Counted from the first letter of the stretch, positions 33,615 to 44,593 are shown. The stretch is 64,000 bases of DNA from an uncultured Butyrivibrio sp. (GCA_945928575.1 CAMENP010000006.1:83891-147890), one strand, 5' to 3'. Notes: generated by a model not told the origin, from the letters alone. Numbers and translations: made by a program.

Positions 33615-35429
33615 TTATTCATCATCAAGTTTAAGCACGCTCATAAATGCCTTCTGCGGTATCTCTACGTTGCCGACCTGACGCATTCTCTTCTTACCTT
33701 CCTTCTGTTTCTCAAGAAGTTTCTTTTTACGGGAAATATCACCGCCGTAACATTTGGCAAGAACATCCTTGCGCAATGCTTTGACCGTCTCTCTGGCAAT
33801 AATCTTGCTTCCTATTGCGGCCTGAATCGGTATTTCAAAAAGCTGTCTTGGAATTTCTTCTTTCAGTTTCTCGCACATCTTACGTCCGCGTTCATATGCG
33901 CTTTCTTCAAATACAATAAACGAAAGCGCATCGACTTCTTCTTTATTGACAAGTATGTCTAACTTGCACAATTTAGACTGCTTGTACCCTTTCATCTGGT
34001 AATCAAACGACGCATATCCTCTCGAACGTGATTTAAGTGCATCAAAGAAATCATATATTATCTCATTGAGCGGAAGCACATATTTAATAAGTGCTCTTGT
34101 TCCTTCAATGTATTCCATTCCCATATATTCGCCGCGGCGTTCCTGACAAAGTTTCATTATCGCGCCGACGTATTCGGAAGTGACCATGATTTCGGCATCA
34201 ACAACCGGTTCTTCCATATAATCTATCTCCGAAGGATCCGGAAGATTGGATGGGTTCGTAAGATCTATAACACTGCCGTCCGTTTTATGGACTTTATACA
34301 CAACGCTCGGTGCGGTTGTTACAAGGTCAAGATTATATTCTCTCTCAAGTCTTTCCTGAATTATTTCAAGATGCAGCAGTCCCAAAAATCCACATCTGAA
34401 TCCAAAACCGAGTGCAACGGATGTTTCCGGTTCATAGAAAAGCGATGCATCGTTAAGCTGTAATTTCTCAAGTGCATCTTTAAGATCTTCATAATGCGCT
34501 CCATCCGCCGGATAAAGGCCGCAGAATACCATCGGATTAACTTTCTTATATCCCGGAAGCGGCTCGGCGCACGGATTCATGGCATCGGTTATGGTATCTC
34601 CGACTCTGGTATCCTTGACATTCTTAATACTTGCCATAATATATCCCACCAGACCGGCTGACAGTTCATCACATGCAATAAACTGTCCGGCTCCGAAATA
34701 TCCGACCTCAACAACATCTGCCTCGGCTCCGGTAGCCATCATTCTTATACGGGTTCCTTTTCTGACGGTTCCTTCCTTGATTCTGCAGAAAACTATAACA
34801 CCTTTATATGAGTCATATATCGAATCAAATATAAGCGCCGAAAGCGGAGCTTCCGGATCACCCTTAGGTGCGGGAAGTTTATGAACTATCGCTTCCAGGA
34901 CATCTTCAATATTAATACCGTTCTTGGCTGAAATAAGCGGTGCATCCTCAGCCTCAATCCCTATTACGTCTTCTATTTCTTCCTTGACGCGCTCCGGTTC
35001 CGCACTTGGCAGGTCGATCTTATTTATGACCGGAAATACCTCAAGGTTATGGTCAATAGCCATATATACATTCGCCAGCGTCTGTGCTTCGATTCCCTGT
35101 GCCGCGTCAACTACAAGCACTGCACCTTCACAGGCCGCAAGACTTCTTGACACTTCATAGTTAAAATCAACATGACCAGGAGTGTCTATAAGATTAAATA
35201 TATATTCTTCTCCGTCTTTGGCCTTATATACAATACGGACGGTCTGCGCCTTAATTGTAATTCCGCGTTCCCTCTCAAGGTCCATGTTATCAAGAATCTG
35301 ATCCTGCATTTCCCTACTGGTAAGCGTGCCTGTCTTCTCGATTATTCTGTCTGCAAGTGTTGATTTACCATGGTCAATATGGGCTATTATGCAGAAATTT
35401 CTTACTTTGCTCTGGTCTATATGTGACAT
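33615..35429 (-). CDS. lepA: Elongation factor 4 (LepA)
   Basis: This 604-residue translational GTPase can back-translocate or remodel stalled ribosomes. GTPase motifs are [14 protein letters not shown] (G1), [10 protein letters not shown] (G2), DTPGHVDF (G3), [10 protein letters not shown] (G4) and SAKNG (G5). The LepA-specific C-terminal domain ends with [38 protein letters not shown]. Length and motifs are standard. It starts the lepA-DUF5662-hemW-exoA-gpmI run. Confidence 0.96.
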   Translation of the reverse strand: MSHIDQSKVRNFCIIAHIDHGKSTLADRIIEKTGTLTSREMQDQILDNMDLERERGITIKAQTVRIVYKAKDGEEYIFNLIDTPGHVDFNYEVSRSLAACEGAVLVVDAAQGIEAQTLANVYMAIDHNLEVFPVINKIDLPSAEPERVKEEIEDVIGIEAEDAPLISAKNGINIEDVLEAIVHKLPAPKGDPEAPLSALIFDSIYDSYKGVIVFCRIKEGTVRKGTRIRMMATGAEADVVEVGYFGAGQFIACDELSAGLVGYIMASIKNVKDTRVGDTITDAMNPCAEPLPGYKKVNPMVFCGLYPADGAHYEDLKDALEKLQLNDASLFYEPETSVALGFGFRCGFLGLLHLEIIQERLEREYNLDLVTTAPSVVYKVHKTDGSVIDLTNPSNLPDPSEIDYMEEPVVDAEIMVTSEYVGAIMKLCQERRGEYMGMEYIEGTRALIKYVLPLNEIIYDFFDALKSRSRGYASFDYQMKGYKQSKLCKLDILVNKEEVDALSFIVFEESAYERGRKMCEKLKEEIPRQLFEIPIQAAIGSKIIARETVKALRKDVLAKCYGGDISRKKKLLEKQKEGKKRMRQVGNVEIPQKAFMSVLKLDDE

Positions 35430-35454
35430 ACTTTATTCCAACTTTCTTATAAAT

Positions 35455-36138
35455 CTACCTTGACTCTTTCGTTACCACTTCGCCCTGCTTCTTATATATG
35501 CTTCCGGCAGCCACATATCCCCTGACACTTGAAAGAGGATATATGTTGGTATTGCATCCGATAACCGTTCCCGGATTAAGTATACTGCCGCATCCGACTT
35601 CAACATTATCGCCAAGCACGGCTCCCATCTTTTTAAGGCCTGTAGGTATAACATTACCATTGCATTTCACTTCAACGAGTGTCTTGTCTGATTTCACATT
35701 GGACGTTATTGAACCGGCTCCCATATGGGATCTGAATCCCAGAATGGAATCTCCGACATAATTATAATGCGGAACCTGTACTTTATTAAAAAGAATTACG
35801 TTCTTAAGCTCGGTTGAATTACCTACAACGGCACCTTCACCGACTATGGCATTGCCTCTTATAAATGCACAGTGTCTTACCTCTGCATTTTTGCCTATTA
35901 TGCATGGTCCGGTTATATTTGCGGTAGGGGCAACGGTTGCGTTCTTAGCTATCCATATATTTTCCGACGGATGGTCATATTCATCCGTCGATAAAGTATT
36001 TCCGAGTTCAATAATATAATCTTTGATCTTAGGCAGTACTTCCCATGGGTATGTTACCCCGTCAAAAATCCCTGAGGCTATTGTCTCATCAAGATTAAAC
36101 AATCTCTTTATTGTCATCTCTGATATAATATTATCCAT
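35455..36138 (-). CDS. Left-handed beta-helix acyltransferase, GlmU C-terminal-like
   Basis: This 227-residue protein consists of a short N-terminal helical part and a hexapeptide-repeat beta helix. TVAPTANITGPCIIGKNAEVRHCAFIRGNAIVGEGAVVG, VPHYNYVGDSILG, HMGAGSITSNVKSD and AVLGDNVEVGCGSILNPGTVIG match the acetyltransferase half of GlmU, including the His before NYVGDS. There is no nucleotidyltransferase domain. It directly follows glmS, so a role in amino-sugar acetylation is likely. Substrate use remains unproven. Confidence 0.8.
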   Translation of the reverse strand: MDNIISEMTIKRLFNLDETIASGIFDGVTYPWEVLPKIKDYIIELGNTLSTDEYDHPSENIWIAKNATVAPTANITGPCIIGKNAEVRHCAFIRGNAIVGEGAVVGNSTELKNVILFNKVQVPHYNYVGDSILGFRSHMGAGSITSNVKSDKTLVEVKCNGNVIPTGLKKMGAVLGDNVEVGCGSILNPGTVIGCNTNIYPLSSVRGYVAAGSIYKKQGEVVTKESR

Positions 36139-36149
36139 TATCTTTCTCC

Positions 36150-37970
36150 TTACTCAACCGTAACTGATTTGGCAAGGTTACGTGGCTGATCAACATCATT
36201 GCCTCTGAGTATTGCTGTGTAATATGCTATAAGCTGAAGCGGTACCGCAGCCAAAATAGGCATAAGCAGTTCATCGCATTCCGGAATCCTTATAATATAA
36301 TCCGCAATGTTTTCTTTAATAACTGTATTTTCGGAACACATAAGGACAACCTTTGCGCCACGCGATTTTACCTCAGAAATATTGCTCAATGTCTTACCGA
36401 TTATATTGCTCTGTGTTGCAATCGCAATGACCGGTGTCTGTTCCGATATAAGTGCTATCGGGCCATGTTTCAATTCACCTGCTGCATATGCTTCCGAATG
36501 TATATATGATATTTCTTTCAGTTTCAGCGAACCTTCCATACTTAATGCATAATCAAGTCCTCTTCCGATATACAGGAGACTTTCCGCATTCATGATTCTT
36601 GATGCTGCATACTGCGCCTCATCATCATGCGTAAGTGTTTTCTCAATTAACTGCGGTATCTGTGTAAGCTTATGCACATATTCCCTGCACTCATCTTCCG
36701 AAATGACTTTCTTGGCATATGCAAGTTTGAACGCGAACATATACATCATAGATATCTGTACCGTAAATGCCTTGGTGGAAGCCACCGATATCTCCGGTCC
36801 CGCATGTGTATACATTACCATATCGGCTTCCCTTGCAATTGATGATCCCTTGACATTGACGAATGCAAGTGTATCTGCACCCTTTTTCTTGGAAATTATA
36901 AGCGCTTCCCTTGTATCAGCCGTCTCTCCTGATTGCGAGATCAATATTACGAGATCACCTTTTCCTACAATCGGGTCCCTGTATCTGAATTCAGATGCCA
37001 TGTCAACGGTTACTCTTGTTCTTGCAAGTTTCTCGATGACATATTTGCCGACCATTCCGGCATGCATTGCGGTTCCGCATGCAACAATATAGATATTATT
37101 ATATGAAGCCAATTTTTCATCATCAAGGCCGCACTCGGAAAAATCCGGCATTCCTTCATTAATTCTTGGCGTAATTGTTGTCTTGACAGCTGTCGGCTGC
37201 TCATGGATTTCCTTTAGCATGAAATGCTTATAACCGCCTTTTTCCGCTGCATCAGCATCCCAATCCGCCGTCTGGAGTTCTTTCTTTACCGGTTCATTGT
37301 GATTATCATAAATCACAACATTATTTTCTGTTATGACAGCAACTTCATCGCAGTCAAGAAGATAATAGTTCCTAGTGTAATCTATTATAGCCGGAACATC
37401 CGAAGCAATAAAGTTCTCCCCCTGTCCGACACCTATTATAAGCGGACAGTCTTTGCGTACCGCAAATACACGGTCGGGGAAATCCCTGAATATTATTCCG
37501 AGAGCATATGATCCTTCAATTTCTGATATTACTTTAAGTATGGTTTTCACCGGATCACCGTCATAATAATAATCAAGAAGTTTGGCTACTGTCTCGGTAT
37601 CGGTCTGGCTCACAAAGCTGTATCCCTGTTCCGTAAGAAACGCCTTGATTTTGGCGTAGTTCTCTATTATTCCGTTGTGAACTATTGAAACACGCTTATT
37701 ACCGTGCGGATGCGAATTGATATCGGACGGCTCGCCATGTGTAGCCCATCTTGTATGACCGATTCCGCAATTTCCGACCGGCTTACCGTCAACTTCCATT
37801 TTCTTAACAAGGTTATCTAATTTTCCCTGGCATTTCTCGACCTTAATGGTATTATTCTCAAATACTGCAATTCCGGCTGAATCATAACCTCTGTATTCCA
37901 GTTTTCTAAGTGAATCTATAAGTACATCTGCACAATTTCTCTTGCCTATATATCCAACTATACCGCACAT
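36150..37970 (-). CDS. glmS: Glutamine-fructose-6-phosphate aminotransferase GlmS
   Basis: This 606-residue enzyme makes glucosamine-6-phosphate, the first step to UDP-GlcNAc for the wall. The N-terminal glutaminase starts MCGIVGYIG with nucleophile Cys2, RGYDSAGIAV and GHTRWATHGEPSD. Two SIS domains follow, with ISQSGETADT, VNVKGSS and ELKHGPIALI, and the conserved C-terminus is DQPRNLAKSVTVE. The upstream gap is only 23 bases, so no glmS ribozyme can fit there. Confidence 0.96.
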   Translation of the reverse strand: MCGIVGYIGKRNCADVLIDSLRKLEYRGYDSAGIAVFENNTIKVEKCQGKLDNLVKKMEVDGKPVGNCGIGHTRWATHGEPSDINSHPHGNKRVSIVHNGIIENYAKIKAFLTEQGYSFVSQTDTETVAKLLDYYYDGDPVKTILKVISEIEGSYALGIIFRDFPDRVFAVRKDCPLIIGVGQGENFIASDVPAIIDYTRNYYLLDCDEVAVITENNVVIYDNHNEPVKKELQTADWDADAAEKGGYKHFMLKEIHEQPTAVKTTITPRINEGMPDFSECGLDDEKLASYNNIYIVACGTAMHAGMVGKYVIEKLARTRVTVDMASEFRYRDPIVGKGDLVILISQSGETADTREALIISKKKGADTLAFVNVKGSSIAREADMVMYTHAGPEISVASTKAFTVQISMMYMFAFKLAYAKKVISEDECREYVHKLTQIPQLIEKTLTHDDEAQYAASRIMNAESLLYIGRGLDYALSMEGSLKLKEISYIHSEAYAAGELKHGPIALISEQTPVIAIATQSNIIGKTLSNISEVKSRGAKVVLMCSENTVIKENIADYIIRIPECDELLMPILAAVPLQLIAYYTAILRGNDVDQPRNLAKSVTVE

Positions 37971-37993
37971 CTTATATGCCTCCTTAATATTCT

Positions 37994-40030
37994 CTATTTG
38001 TAATATACTGCCGCTTTGTCAAAATAAGCACGCAGATTATATTGATTGTTCAGTTTCTTGACAAGATCCGTATTTCTTACTATGAATGTCTCCAGTTTCT
38101 GAAGATATTCTTCCGTGGAAATCGTCCCGTCAGCCACTCCGGTAAGTCCTTTCTCCCAGCTCGCCGTAAGCTTTGGGTCCAGCAGACGTACTATTGAGCA
38201 GCTTACTATGTCATAAACCATTTCCCCTAACTGGGAAGGTGTTATAATCTGTGTCTTATTGTTAAGCATTATGTATTTTTTGTCAACAAGTTTTTTGAGG
38301 ATTTCAGCTCTCGTAGCACTTGTTCCGATTCCGCTTCCTTTAATCTGGGCACGCAGTTCCTCGTCTTCAATAAGCTGCCCCGCATTTTCCATGGCAAGTA
38401 TCATCGAACCGGAATTATAACGCTTTGGAGGTGATGTTTCACCCTCCTTTATGGTGTAATCAAGCGCTTTCAGTACATCACCTTTCTTAAGCGATGCTAT
38501 GTGTTCCAGAAAAGATGCATCATACCCCGTCTGTTCATCCTGGGTATCATCATTCCGGTTATCGTCTGTTTGGGTCTGCTTCTTATGGCTGTTTAACACC
38601 TCAAGATATCCTTCTGATGCAAGTACCTTGAAATTAGCAAAAAAACTTTCCGTCGATTTATTCTCAGTGCCCGAATCCACTGTAAGCACTAACGAAACTT
38701 TCTTATATACAGCCGGCGGATAAAAAATTGCCAGAAATCTTCTGACTATTGCATAGTATACACTGCGCGCTGTTACCGACAGATTTTTAAGATTATTGAA
38801 TCCCTGTCCTGTCGGAATTATCGCATAATGATCCGTAATCTGTTTGTCGTTGACGTATCTTGTGGACGCAATTTTCTTATATTGGTCCTGTGAAAGAATA
38901 TGTTCAGCAAATTCTTTATATTCCGGAAGACTCTTAAGTCCCGAAATATTCTTATGTATAACTTTGGCCACTGCGCTTGATAAAACTCTTGCATCCGTTC
39001 TCGGATACGTCACAAGCTTCTTTTCATATAATTCCTGTGTATATTTAAGCGTTTCATCCGGATTGAGTTTAAAAAAACGTGAGCAGTCATTCTGCAATTC
39101 CGCAAGGTTATACAGAAGCGGCGGCTGTTTATTTTCATTCTTGCGTTCAATTGAGCGGATTACCATGTCATTATTTTCCTGTTTCTTAAGACATGCTATA
39201 AGCGCCTCGGCATCGCTGCTTTCCTTAAATCCGTTTTCCTTATATAGCTTCGGTGACTCAAAATATGCCGAGCCTTCCGATGCGCGCCACTCCGCGTCAA
39301 AACTATGGCTTTGGCCGTCCATGGATACGTCTGCAATAACCCTGTAAAAAGGAGTTTTCACAAAGTTCCTTATCTCGCGCTCACGTCTCACAACCATTCC
39401 AAGAACACATGTCATAACACGTCCAACTGCGATCACAGTCCTGTTATTGTCCCTGAAATAAGAAGAAATTGCATTTCCGTATTTAAGCGTCAGAACCCTG
39501 GAAAAATTAATTCCCATAAGGTAATCTTCTTTGGCCCTTAAATACGCCGCGTCTGCAAGGCTGTCGTATTCGGATAAATCCTTTGCCTGCGCAACACCGC
39601 GTTTTATCTCTTCTTCCGTCTGTGAGTCTATCCACACACGTCTCCTGTTCTTGCCCTTGACGCCAGCCATCTGCTCAACAAGTCTGTATATGTATTCTCC
39701 TTCACGTCCCGAGTCCGTACATACATATATTGTATCTATATCATCCCTGTTAAGTAATCCTGATACTATATTAAATTGTTTACTGACAGCCGGAATGACC
39801 TCGTATTTCCATTCTTCCGGAATAAAAGGGAGTGTGTCCATACTCCATCGTCTGAGCGCCGGATCATATTCCGCAGGGTAACTCATCGTGACAAGATGTC
39901 CGACACACCATGTAAAAACCGCATCGGCAGATTCCGAATATCCGTCATGTCTGGCCGGATTCTCTCCGAGTGCTTTCATAAATTCCTGTGCAACACTTGG
40001 TTTCTCAGCTATATATAAACTTTTTGCCAT
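37994..40030 (-). CDS. topB: DNA topoisomerase III (TopB type)
   Basis: This 678-residue type IA topoisomerase opens with the Toprim domain YIAEKPSVAQEFMKAL. CTDSGREGEYIYRLVE provides the metal acidic residues, and the catalytic tyrosine is in LVTYPRTDARVLSS. KGSGIGTSATRAEILKKLVDKKYI and the LDPKLTASWEKGLTGVADG region follow. It lacks the C-terminal zinc-ribbon or GRF extension of many TopB proteins. Such shorter versions occur both in chromosomes and on mobile elements; the neighbours here are housekeeping genes. It overlaps none and follows the ATPase gene by 4 bases. Confidence 0.88.
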   Translation of the reverse strand: MAKSLYIAEKPSVAQEFMKALGENPARHDGYSESADAVFTWCVGHLVTMSYPAEYDPALRRWSMDTLPFIPEEWKYEVIPAVSKQFNIVSGLLNRDDIDTIYVCTDSGREGEYIYRLVEQMAGVKGKNRRRVWIDSQTEEEIKRGVAQAKDLSEYDSLADAAYLRAKEDYLMGINFSRVLTLKYGNAISSYFRDNNRTVIAVGRVMTCVLGMVVRREREIRNFVKTPFYRVIADVSMDGQSHSFDAEWRASEGSAYFESPKLYKENGFKESSDAEALIACLKKQENNDMVIRSIERKNENKQPPLLYNLAELQNDCSRFFKLNPDETLKYTQELYEKKLVTYPRTDARVLSSAVAKVIHKNISGLKSLPEYKEFAEHILSQDQYKKIASTRYVNDKQITDHYAIIPTGQGFNNLKNLSVTARSVYYAIVRRFLAIFYPPAVYKKVSLVLTVDSGTENKSTESFFANFKVLASEGYLEVLNSHKKQTQTDDNRNDDTQDEQTGYDASFLEHIASLKKGDVLKALDYTIKEGETSPPKRYNSGSMILAMENAGQLIEDEELRAQIKGSGIGTSATRAEILKKLVDKKYIMLNNKTQIITPSQLGEMVYDIVSCSIVRLLDPKLTASWEKGLTGVADGTISTEEYLQKLETFIVRNTDLVKKLNNQYNLRAYFDKAAVYYK

Positions 40031-40034
40031 AATT

Positions 40035-41390
40035 CTATAAATCCTCTATGCTTATTGTCATAAGTCCCGGTATGCCGCAGTCCCTTATGTCATCATCATA
40101 ACCGTTCAAAGCAAACATATAAATTCCCTTTACATTCAGTCCAGCAAGTGCTGCATCCGCCATAAGCTTTTCGTATTCTGCCATTCCGACATGATTACTG
40201 CATGTATATACCTGCCCTATTACTGCATCGCCGCCATTATTATCATATATAATATGTACATCTCCGGTCTTGCCATACCATCTTCCACTGTATTCCACAC
40301 CATTATACAGCTTACCGGCTTCATTCATAATATGCAGAAATTCCGCTGCAATTCTTATGTATGCTTCCGTACAGAATCCGTCAATCCCCGGTTCAATGTA
40401 TTTGTCATAGAAATCCGAAGGATTGCTCATTCCGAGCAGCGGAAGCTGCGGATGTACAAGTCCGTACCAGAATCCGGCAAATCCGTCTTTTATACGATAC
40501 AATCCTTTCCGGACATTACGCTCCGATCCCTTATCATAGGAAAATATCTTCTCGGCAATCTCACGTTCTATAAGATTATTCAGGTATACACTTATCTTGT
40601 CCCGCCCGTAACCTGTACGGTTATGGATTTCATTTAATTTGTTGAGTCCGGATGCCAGGCATTCAAGTAATATATTATATACGCCCGTTTCACGGAACTC
40701 ATCTTTAAGGTAATAAAGCATGCTGTTTCTGAAAACAGAATTATCTTTAAGGAACATATTACATACATTCTCTTTAATGCCCTTATCCTGTCTGAATTCA
40801 GACAGATATTCCGGAATTCCGCCTGTTATGGCATATATGTACAATGCACTTCTTGCGTCGCATTCCGGGAACATACCGACAACATCGGAAAAATTTAATT
40901 CCTTAAGTTTGATAAAAGCATTGATCGAATATGCGGCATTGCCCACAGCACTTACCATTGAATTCTCAACCCATGCTATTGACGAACTGGTCAGGATTAT
41001 CATCACTTTCTTATCGGTTATAATATGTCTTACCATAGCAATAACCGAGTCCATAAAAAGCGGATCTGTCTTTACCATATTCTGAAATTCTTCAATTACA
41101 ATAAGCACTTTATCCGAAGCATAATCAGCTATATCCGTCATAACACCCATATATCCGGTCGGCTCCGAATTCTTATGTATCTGTTCTGACACTGCCATCG
41201 CAAATGACCTGAGCATTCCAGACTTATCTGATGGAACTGCCTCGTAATATATAAATTGACGATTCCGAACAAATTCCCTGACAAGCGCCGTCTTACCTAT
41301 TCCGCGCCGGCCATATAAAATTGTAAGATTATTGGCTTCCGATTCATAAAATTTTTCAAGTGTACGAAGCTGTTCATCTCTTCCGGTCAT
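40035..41390 (-). CDS. AAA ATPase with C-terminal DUF234 (archaeal ATPase family)
   Basis: This 451-residue protein has an N-terminal P-loop ATPase: ILYGRRGIGKTALVREF is Walker A, VLIVIEEFQNM Walker B, and IILTSSSIAWVE sensor-like. A winged-helix region near YGRDKISVYLNNLIEREI is followed by a DUF234-type domain of PD-(D/E)XK nuclease ancestry, GVEYSGRWYGKTGDVHIIYDNN. The family is common in gut Clostridia, often in many copies, and is often linked to mobile or defence regions. Its function is unknown. The nuclease-like centre is degenerate as far as I can see. Confidence 0.82.
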   Translation of the reverse strand: MTGRDEQLRTLEKFYESEANNLTILYGRRGIGKTALVREFVRNRQFIYYEAVPSDKSGMLRSFAMAVSEQIHKNSEPTGYMGVMTDIADYASDKVLIVIEEFQNMVKTDPLFMDSVIAMVRHIITDKKVMIILTSSSIAWVENSMVSAVGNAAYSINAFIKLKELNFSDVVGMFPECDARSALYIYAITGGIPEYLSEFRQDKGIKENVCNMFLKDNSVFRNSMLYYLKDEFRETGVYNILLECLASGLNKLNEIHNRTGYGRDKISVYLNNLIEREIAEKIFSYDKGSERNVRKGLYRIKDGFAGFWYGLVHPQLPLLGMSNPSDFYDKYIEPGIDGFCTEAYIRIAAEFLHIMNEAGKLYNGVEYSGRWYGKTGDVHIIYDNNGGDAVIGQVYTCSNHVGMAEYEKLMADAALAGLNVKGIYMFALNGYDDDIRDCGIPGLMTISIEDL

Positions 41391-41410
41391 ATAATACCTC
41401 GCTCCCGTTG

Positions 41411-41992
41411 TTATGACTCATCAAGTGTAAGCATATACGGCGGAATAAAATTCTCAACAAAATAATCCACTTCCGGCATATGCATATCATCTATTATATG
41501 TCTTATCGACTCTCCGGCTTTCTCAAAGTCACTGTTTCCCATACGTTGTTCTTCAATGCATTTGATATACGCGGAAAGTTTGTCCGCTGCTTTTACATAG
41601 CGCCACAGTTCACGCTCTTCTTCAGTATCCGCAAGAACCGGTCTGTATATGTCACGCATACCGGCAGGAAGGCCTTTTAATAATTCATCCCTGGCAACCA
41701 GTTCCACTTCTTTATATGCATCCCTGATAGCCGGATTGTAATATTTAACAGGGGTAGGCATATCTCCCGTTATAATCTCTGTTGAATCGTGATACATGCC
41801 CATTATTGCAAGTCTGTCAGCATTAAGATTCCCGCCAAAATATGTGTTATTAATAACACCTAACGCATGTGCGATCATCGCGACCTCGAGACTGTGTTCA
41901 CATATATTTTCTTTGAGTGTGTTGCGCATAAGTCCCCATCTGTTAATATATTTCATACGGGACATCATCGCAAAAAAATGATTATCTTTCAT
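41411..41992 (-). CDS. YfbR-like HD-domain 5'-nucleotidase
   Basis: This 193-residue HD phosphohydrolase shows RWGLMRNTLKENICEHSLEVAMIAHAL, MGMYHDSTEIITGDMPTPVKYYNPAIRDAYKEVE, and ERELWRYVKAADKLSAYIKCIEE. This is the YfbR order, with His, His-Asp and Asp metal ligands present. Family members dephosphorylate deoxyribonucleoside 5'-monophosphates. It lies between galM and the ATPase gene in the same direction. Confidence 0.87.
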   Translation of the reverse strand: MKDNHFFAMMSRMKYINRWGLMRNTLKENICEHSLEVAMIAHALGVINNTYFGGNLNADRLAIMGMYHDSTEIITGDMPTPVKYYNPAIRDAYKEVELVARDELLKGLPAGMRDIYRPVLADTEEERELWRYVKAADKLSAYIKCIEEQRMGNSDFEKAGESIRHIIDDMHMPEVDYFVENFIPPYMLTLDES

Positions 41993-41994
41993 AA

Positions 41995-43056
41995 TTAGTC
42001 CGCCAGTCCGAAATGATATACCGTCTGTGATTCGAACTCTTCTCCGGCTCTGATTACCGGCGACGGGAAGTTATCGTGGTTGACCGCATCCGGATAAAAC
42101 TGCGTCTCATACGCTGTTCCCCATCTCGGATGATATGTCGCTCCTTCCTTGCCTTCATTCTTCTCACTTATATAATTACCGGTATAAATCTGTATGCCCG
42201 GTCTGTCAGTGTATACATCCATGCGTATTCCTGTTGTATTATTAACAACAGTTGCCGCAAGTACCATTTCTCCGTCATTGCACAGGCAGAAATTATGATC
42301 ATATCCGCCCTTGCTCTTTACCAGTTCATTATCCGTATCTATTTCATCTCCGACACGCTTAGGCTTTCTGAAATCAAGAGGGGTTCCTTCTACCGGGTAA
42401 AGTTTGCCGTCACTTATCTCTCCGTCTCCTCCGAAGGTGTAATATTCTGCATTAATCTGCATTATCTCATCATGAACGGTTCCCGAATTATGTCCTCCGA
42501 GATTAATGTATACATGATTGGTCAGATTCTCAATGGTATCTGCGTCACTGACTCCATTATACCTGATAATAACATCATTATTATCGGTCAAAGTATATGT
42601 AACACTTACATTAAGTGTTCCCGGCATTCCCTGATCTTTGTCAGGACTAACAAGGGAGAATGTGACGCTGCTTCCAAGTTCACCTTCCGACGTTTCATAA
42701 TCCCACAATCTGAAATAATACATATCAGGTCCGCTATGAAGATTACATCCGTTATCATTATTGGCAAGAACGTATTCCTTACCGTTAAGAGTAAACTTAC
42801 AATGTGATATTCTGTTAGCGCTTCTTCCAACTGTTCCGCCAAATGCGTCATATGATGCTGTCTCATACCTGTCCCCGCTCTTAAGTCCGAGAACAACATC
42901 CTTCATATTACCGTCCTTATCCTTAACAAGCATTCCAACCCATACGGCTCCCATATTGGTAACCCTAAGAATGCTGCCCTTACTGTTAGTTATAGTAAAT
43001 AACTTAATTTCTTCCCCTGCCTGTGTAAGCCCGAAAGGCTCTGTTGTAACTGCCAT
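41995..43056 (-). CDS. galM: Aldose 1-epimerase (GalM)
   Basis: This 353-residue mutarotase interconverts alpha and beta anomers of galactose or glucose. The active-site motifs are GRSANRISHCKF, NLTNHVYINLGGHNSG with the catalytic His, KSKGGYDHNFCL, and the C-terminal nucleophile-region Glu in YETQFYPDAVNHDNFPSPVIRAG. The ATG at 43056 is preferred over a GTG two codons upstream because AGAGG lies at good spacing. No other Leloir-pathway gene is near. Confidence 0.9.
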   Translation of the reverse strand: MAVTTEPFGLTQAGEEIKLFTITNSKGSILRVTNMGAVWVGMLVKDKDGNMKDVVLGLKSGDRYETASYDAFGGTVGRSANRISHCKFTLNGKEYVLANNDNGCNLHSGPDMYYFRLWDYETSEGELGSSVTFSLVSPDKDQGMPGTLNVSVTYTLTDNNDVIIRYNGVSDADTIENLTNHVYINLGGHNSGTVHDEIMQINAEYYTFGGDGEISDGKLYPVEGTPLDFRKPKRVGDEIDTDNELVKSKGGYDHNFCLCNDGEMVLAATVVNNTTGIRMDVYTDRPGIQIYTGNYISEKNEGKEGATYHPRWGTAYETQFYPDAVNHDNFPSPVIRAGEEFESQTVYHFGLAD

Positions 43057-43118
43057 ATGCACCTCTGTAAAAAAAATTTATTATTTATTATTTTACCAAA
43101 AATTAAATCATATTTCAA

Positions 43119-43155
43119 GAAAAATCCCTCGGCATATCATATATGCCGGGGGATT
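43119..43155 (-). terminator. Terminator after the PilZ gene
   Basis: The 13-base arms 43123-43135 and 43143-43155 pair around 7 bases, with one mismatch-like G-T. On the minus strand they are followed by TTTTC. The stem is directly after the PilZ stop codon, separating it from galM. Confidence 0.8.
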
Positions 43156-43157
43156 CT

Positions 43158-43526
43158 TTATTGTTCATTCACGATATCGTAAACGTCTATTTTAAATTGT
43201 TCCATCGGTGAAAGGCCGACAAATCTGCATCCGTATATTATAGGTGCATCAACGTCTTTCTTTTCCATACGGATCACCTCAATAACAGCGTCAAACGACT
43301 CCTTAGTCCACAATTCCACCTTCGCATCATAATACGAATTGAGAGGCAGCTGCTTTACTGTTGTAAAAGCCATACCTCCTTTGGAAATATTAATGACATC
43401 AACCGCTATCTCTTCGCTGTCCGCATCCGCTATTTCCGGGTCGGTGTTTAATGAATTAAGTCTTATTGTTGCATTGATTGCAATCCTTTTTGCCCATCTT
43501 TTCTCCTGAACATTGTTGTCAGCCAT
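43158..43526 (-). CDS. PilZ domain protein (candidate c-di-GMP receptor)
   Basis: This 122-residue single-domain protein carries the PilZ binding signature. A basic RxxxR-type segment, KRWAKRIAINATIR, is followed by DVINISKGGMAF, matching the D/N-x-S-x-x-G motif. It therefore probably binds cyclic di-GMP. The partner is unknown, and no flagellar, cellulose-synthase or cyclase gene is nearby. It follows queA but has its own terminator. Confidence 0.8.
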   Translation of the reverse strand: MADNNVQEKRWAKRIAINATIRLNSLNTDPEIADADSEEIAVDVINISKGGMAFTTVKQLPLNSYYDAKVELWTKESFDAVIEVIRMEKKDVDAPIIYGCRFVGLSPMEQFKIDVYDIVNEQ

Positions 43527-43555
43527 ACAAAACCTCCGTATACATTCCTATGTCA

Positions 43556-44581
43556 TCAATGGATAAACATGGCATCACCAAAGCTGAAGAATCTGTATTT
43601 TTCTTTCACAGCCTCTTCATATGCCGCCATAATATGATCCTTGCCCGCCAGTGCCGATACAAGCATAACCAGAGTGCTCTCCGGCAGATGGAAGTTAGTT
43701 ATCAGTCCGTCAATCGCTTTAAACTTGTATCCCGGATATATAAAAATATCCGTATTACCGCTCGCTGCCGGAATATATCCGTCTTCTCGCGCCGCGGATT
43801 CCAATGTCCTGCAGCTTGTTGTTCCGACGGAGATAATCCTTCCCCCTTCAGCCCTCGCTTTATTTATTATATCAGCTTGTGACTGCTCAATGCAATAGTA
43901 TTCTGAATGCATATGATGCTCAAGAATATTATTTACTTTCACCGGTCTGAACGTTCCCAGCCCTACATGAAGTGTAACACTTGCAATATATACACCTTTT
44001 TCACGTATCTGTTCAAGAAGTTCCTTAGTAAAATGCAGTCCGGCCGTAGGCGCGGCCGCAGAGCCCTCATGCTTGGCATATACTGTCTGATAACGGTTTT
44101 TATCCTTAAGTTCATGTGTTATATACGGCGGAAGGGGCATCTGTCCAAGTTTGTCAAGGATTTCCTCAAAAATACCGTCATACGTAAATTTAATATATCG
44201 GTTGCCGTCTTCAACGACATTAACTATCTCTCCGGTCAGCATTCCTTCGCCGAATTCAATGACAGTGCCTATATGACATTTTTTACCCGGTCTTACAAGG
44301 CATTCCCATGTATCATTTTCCATTCGTTTTAAAAGAAGGATTTCAATAGCCGCACCCGTGCCTTTGCGCACGCCGTACAATCTGGCAGGAATTACCTTGG
44401 TATCATTGATAACAAGGCAATCCCCCGGATTAAGATATTCCGTAATATCACGGAATATCTTATGCTCTATTGCTCCGCTTTCCTTGTCAAGAAGCATGAG
44501 TCTTGAATCTGAACGGTTTTCAAGCGGGTCCTGTGCTATAAGTTCTTTGGGAAGATAGTAATCAAATTCTTTTAATTCCAT
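43556..44581 (-). CDS. queA: S-adenosylmethionine:tRNA ribosyltransferase-isomerase QueA
   Basis: This 341-residue enzyme makes epoxyqueuosine in tRNA by transferring ribosyl from SAM to preQ1. It starts with [23 protein letters not shown], then [55 protein letters not shown], the MHSEYYCI region, and [17 protein letters not shown], the standard order. No other queuosine gene (tgt, queG) lies in the window. It is 12 bases after pheT. Confidence 0.95.
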   Translation of the reverse strand: MELKEFDYYLPKELIAQDPLENRSDSRLMLLDKESGAIEHKIFRDITEYLNPGDCLVINDTKVIPARLYGVRKGTGAAIEILLLKRMENDTWECLVRPGKKCHIGTVIEFGEGMLTGEIVNVVEDGNRYIKFTYDGIFEEILDKLGQMPLPPYITHELKDKNRYQTVYAKHEGSAAAPTAGLHFTKELLEQIREKGVYIASVTLHVGLGTFRPVKVNNILEHHMHSEYYCIEQSQADIINKARAEGGRIISVGTTSCRTLESAAREDGYIPAASGNTDIFIYPGYKFKAIDGLITNFHLPESTLVMLVSALAGKDHIMAAYEEAVKEKYRFFSFGDAMFIH

Positions 44582-44593
44582 AATTGCTCCTGT

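Noticed and set aside
37971..37993. glmS ribozyme before glmS
   Set aside because: Only 23 bases separate glmS from topB, too short for the ribozyme, and no core sequence is present.
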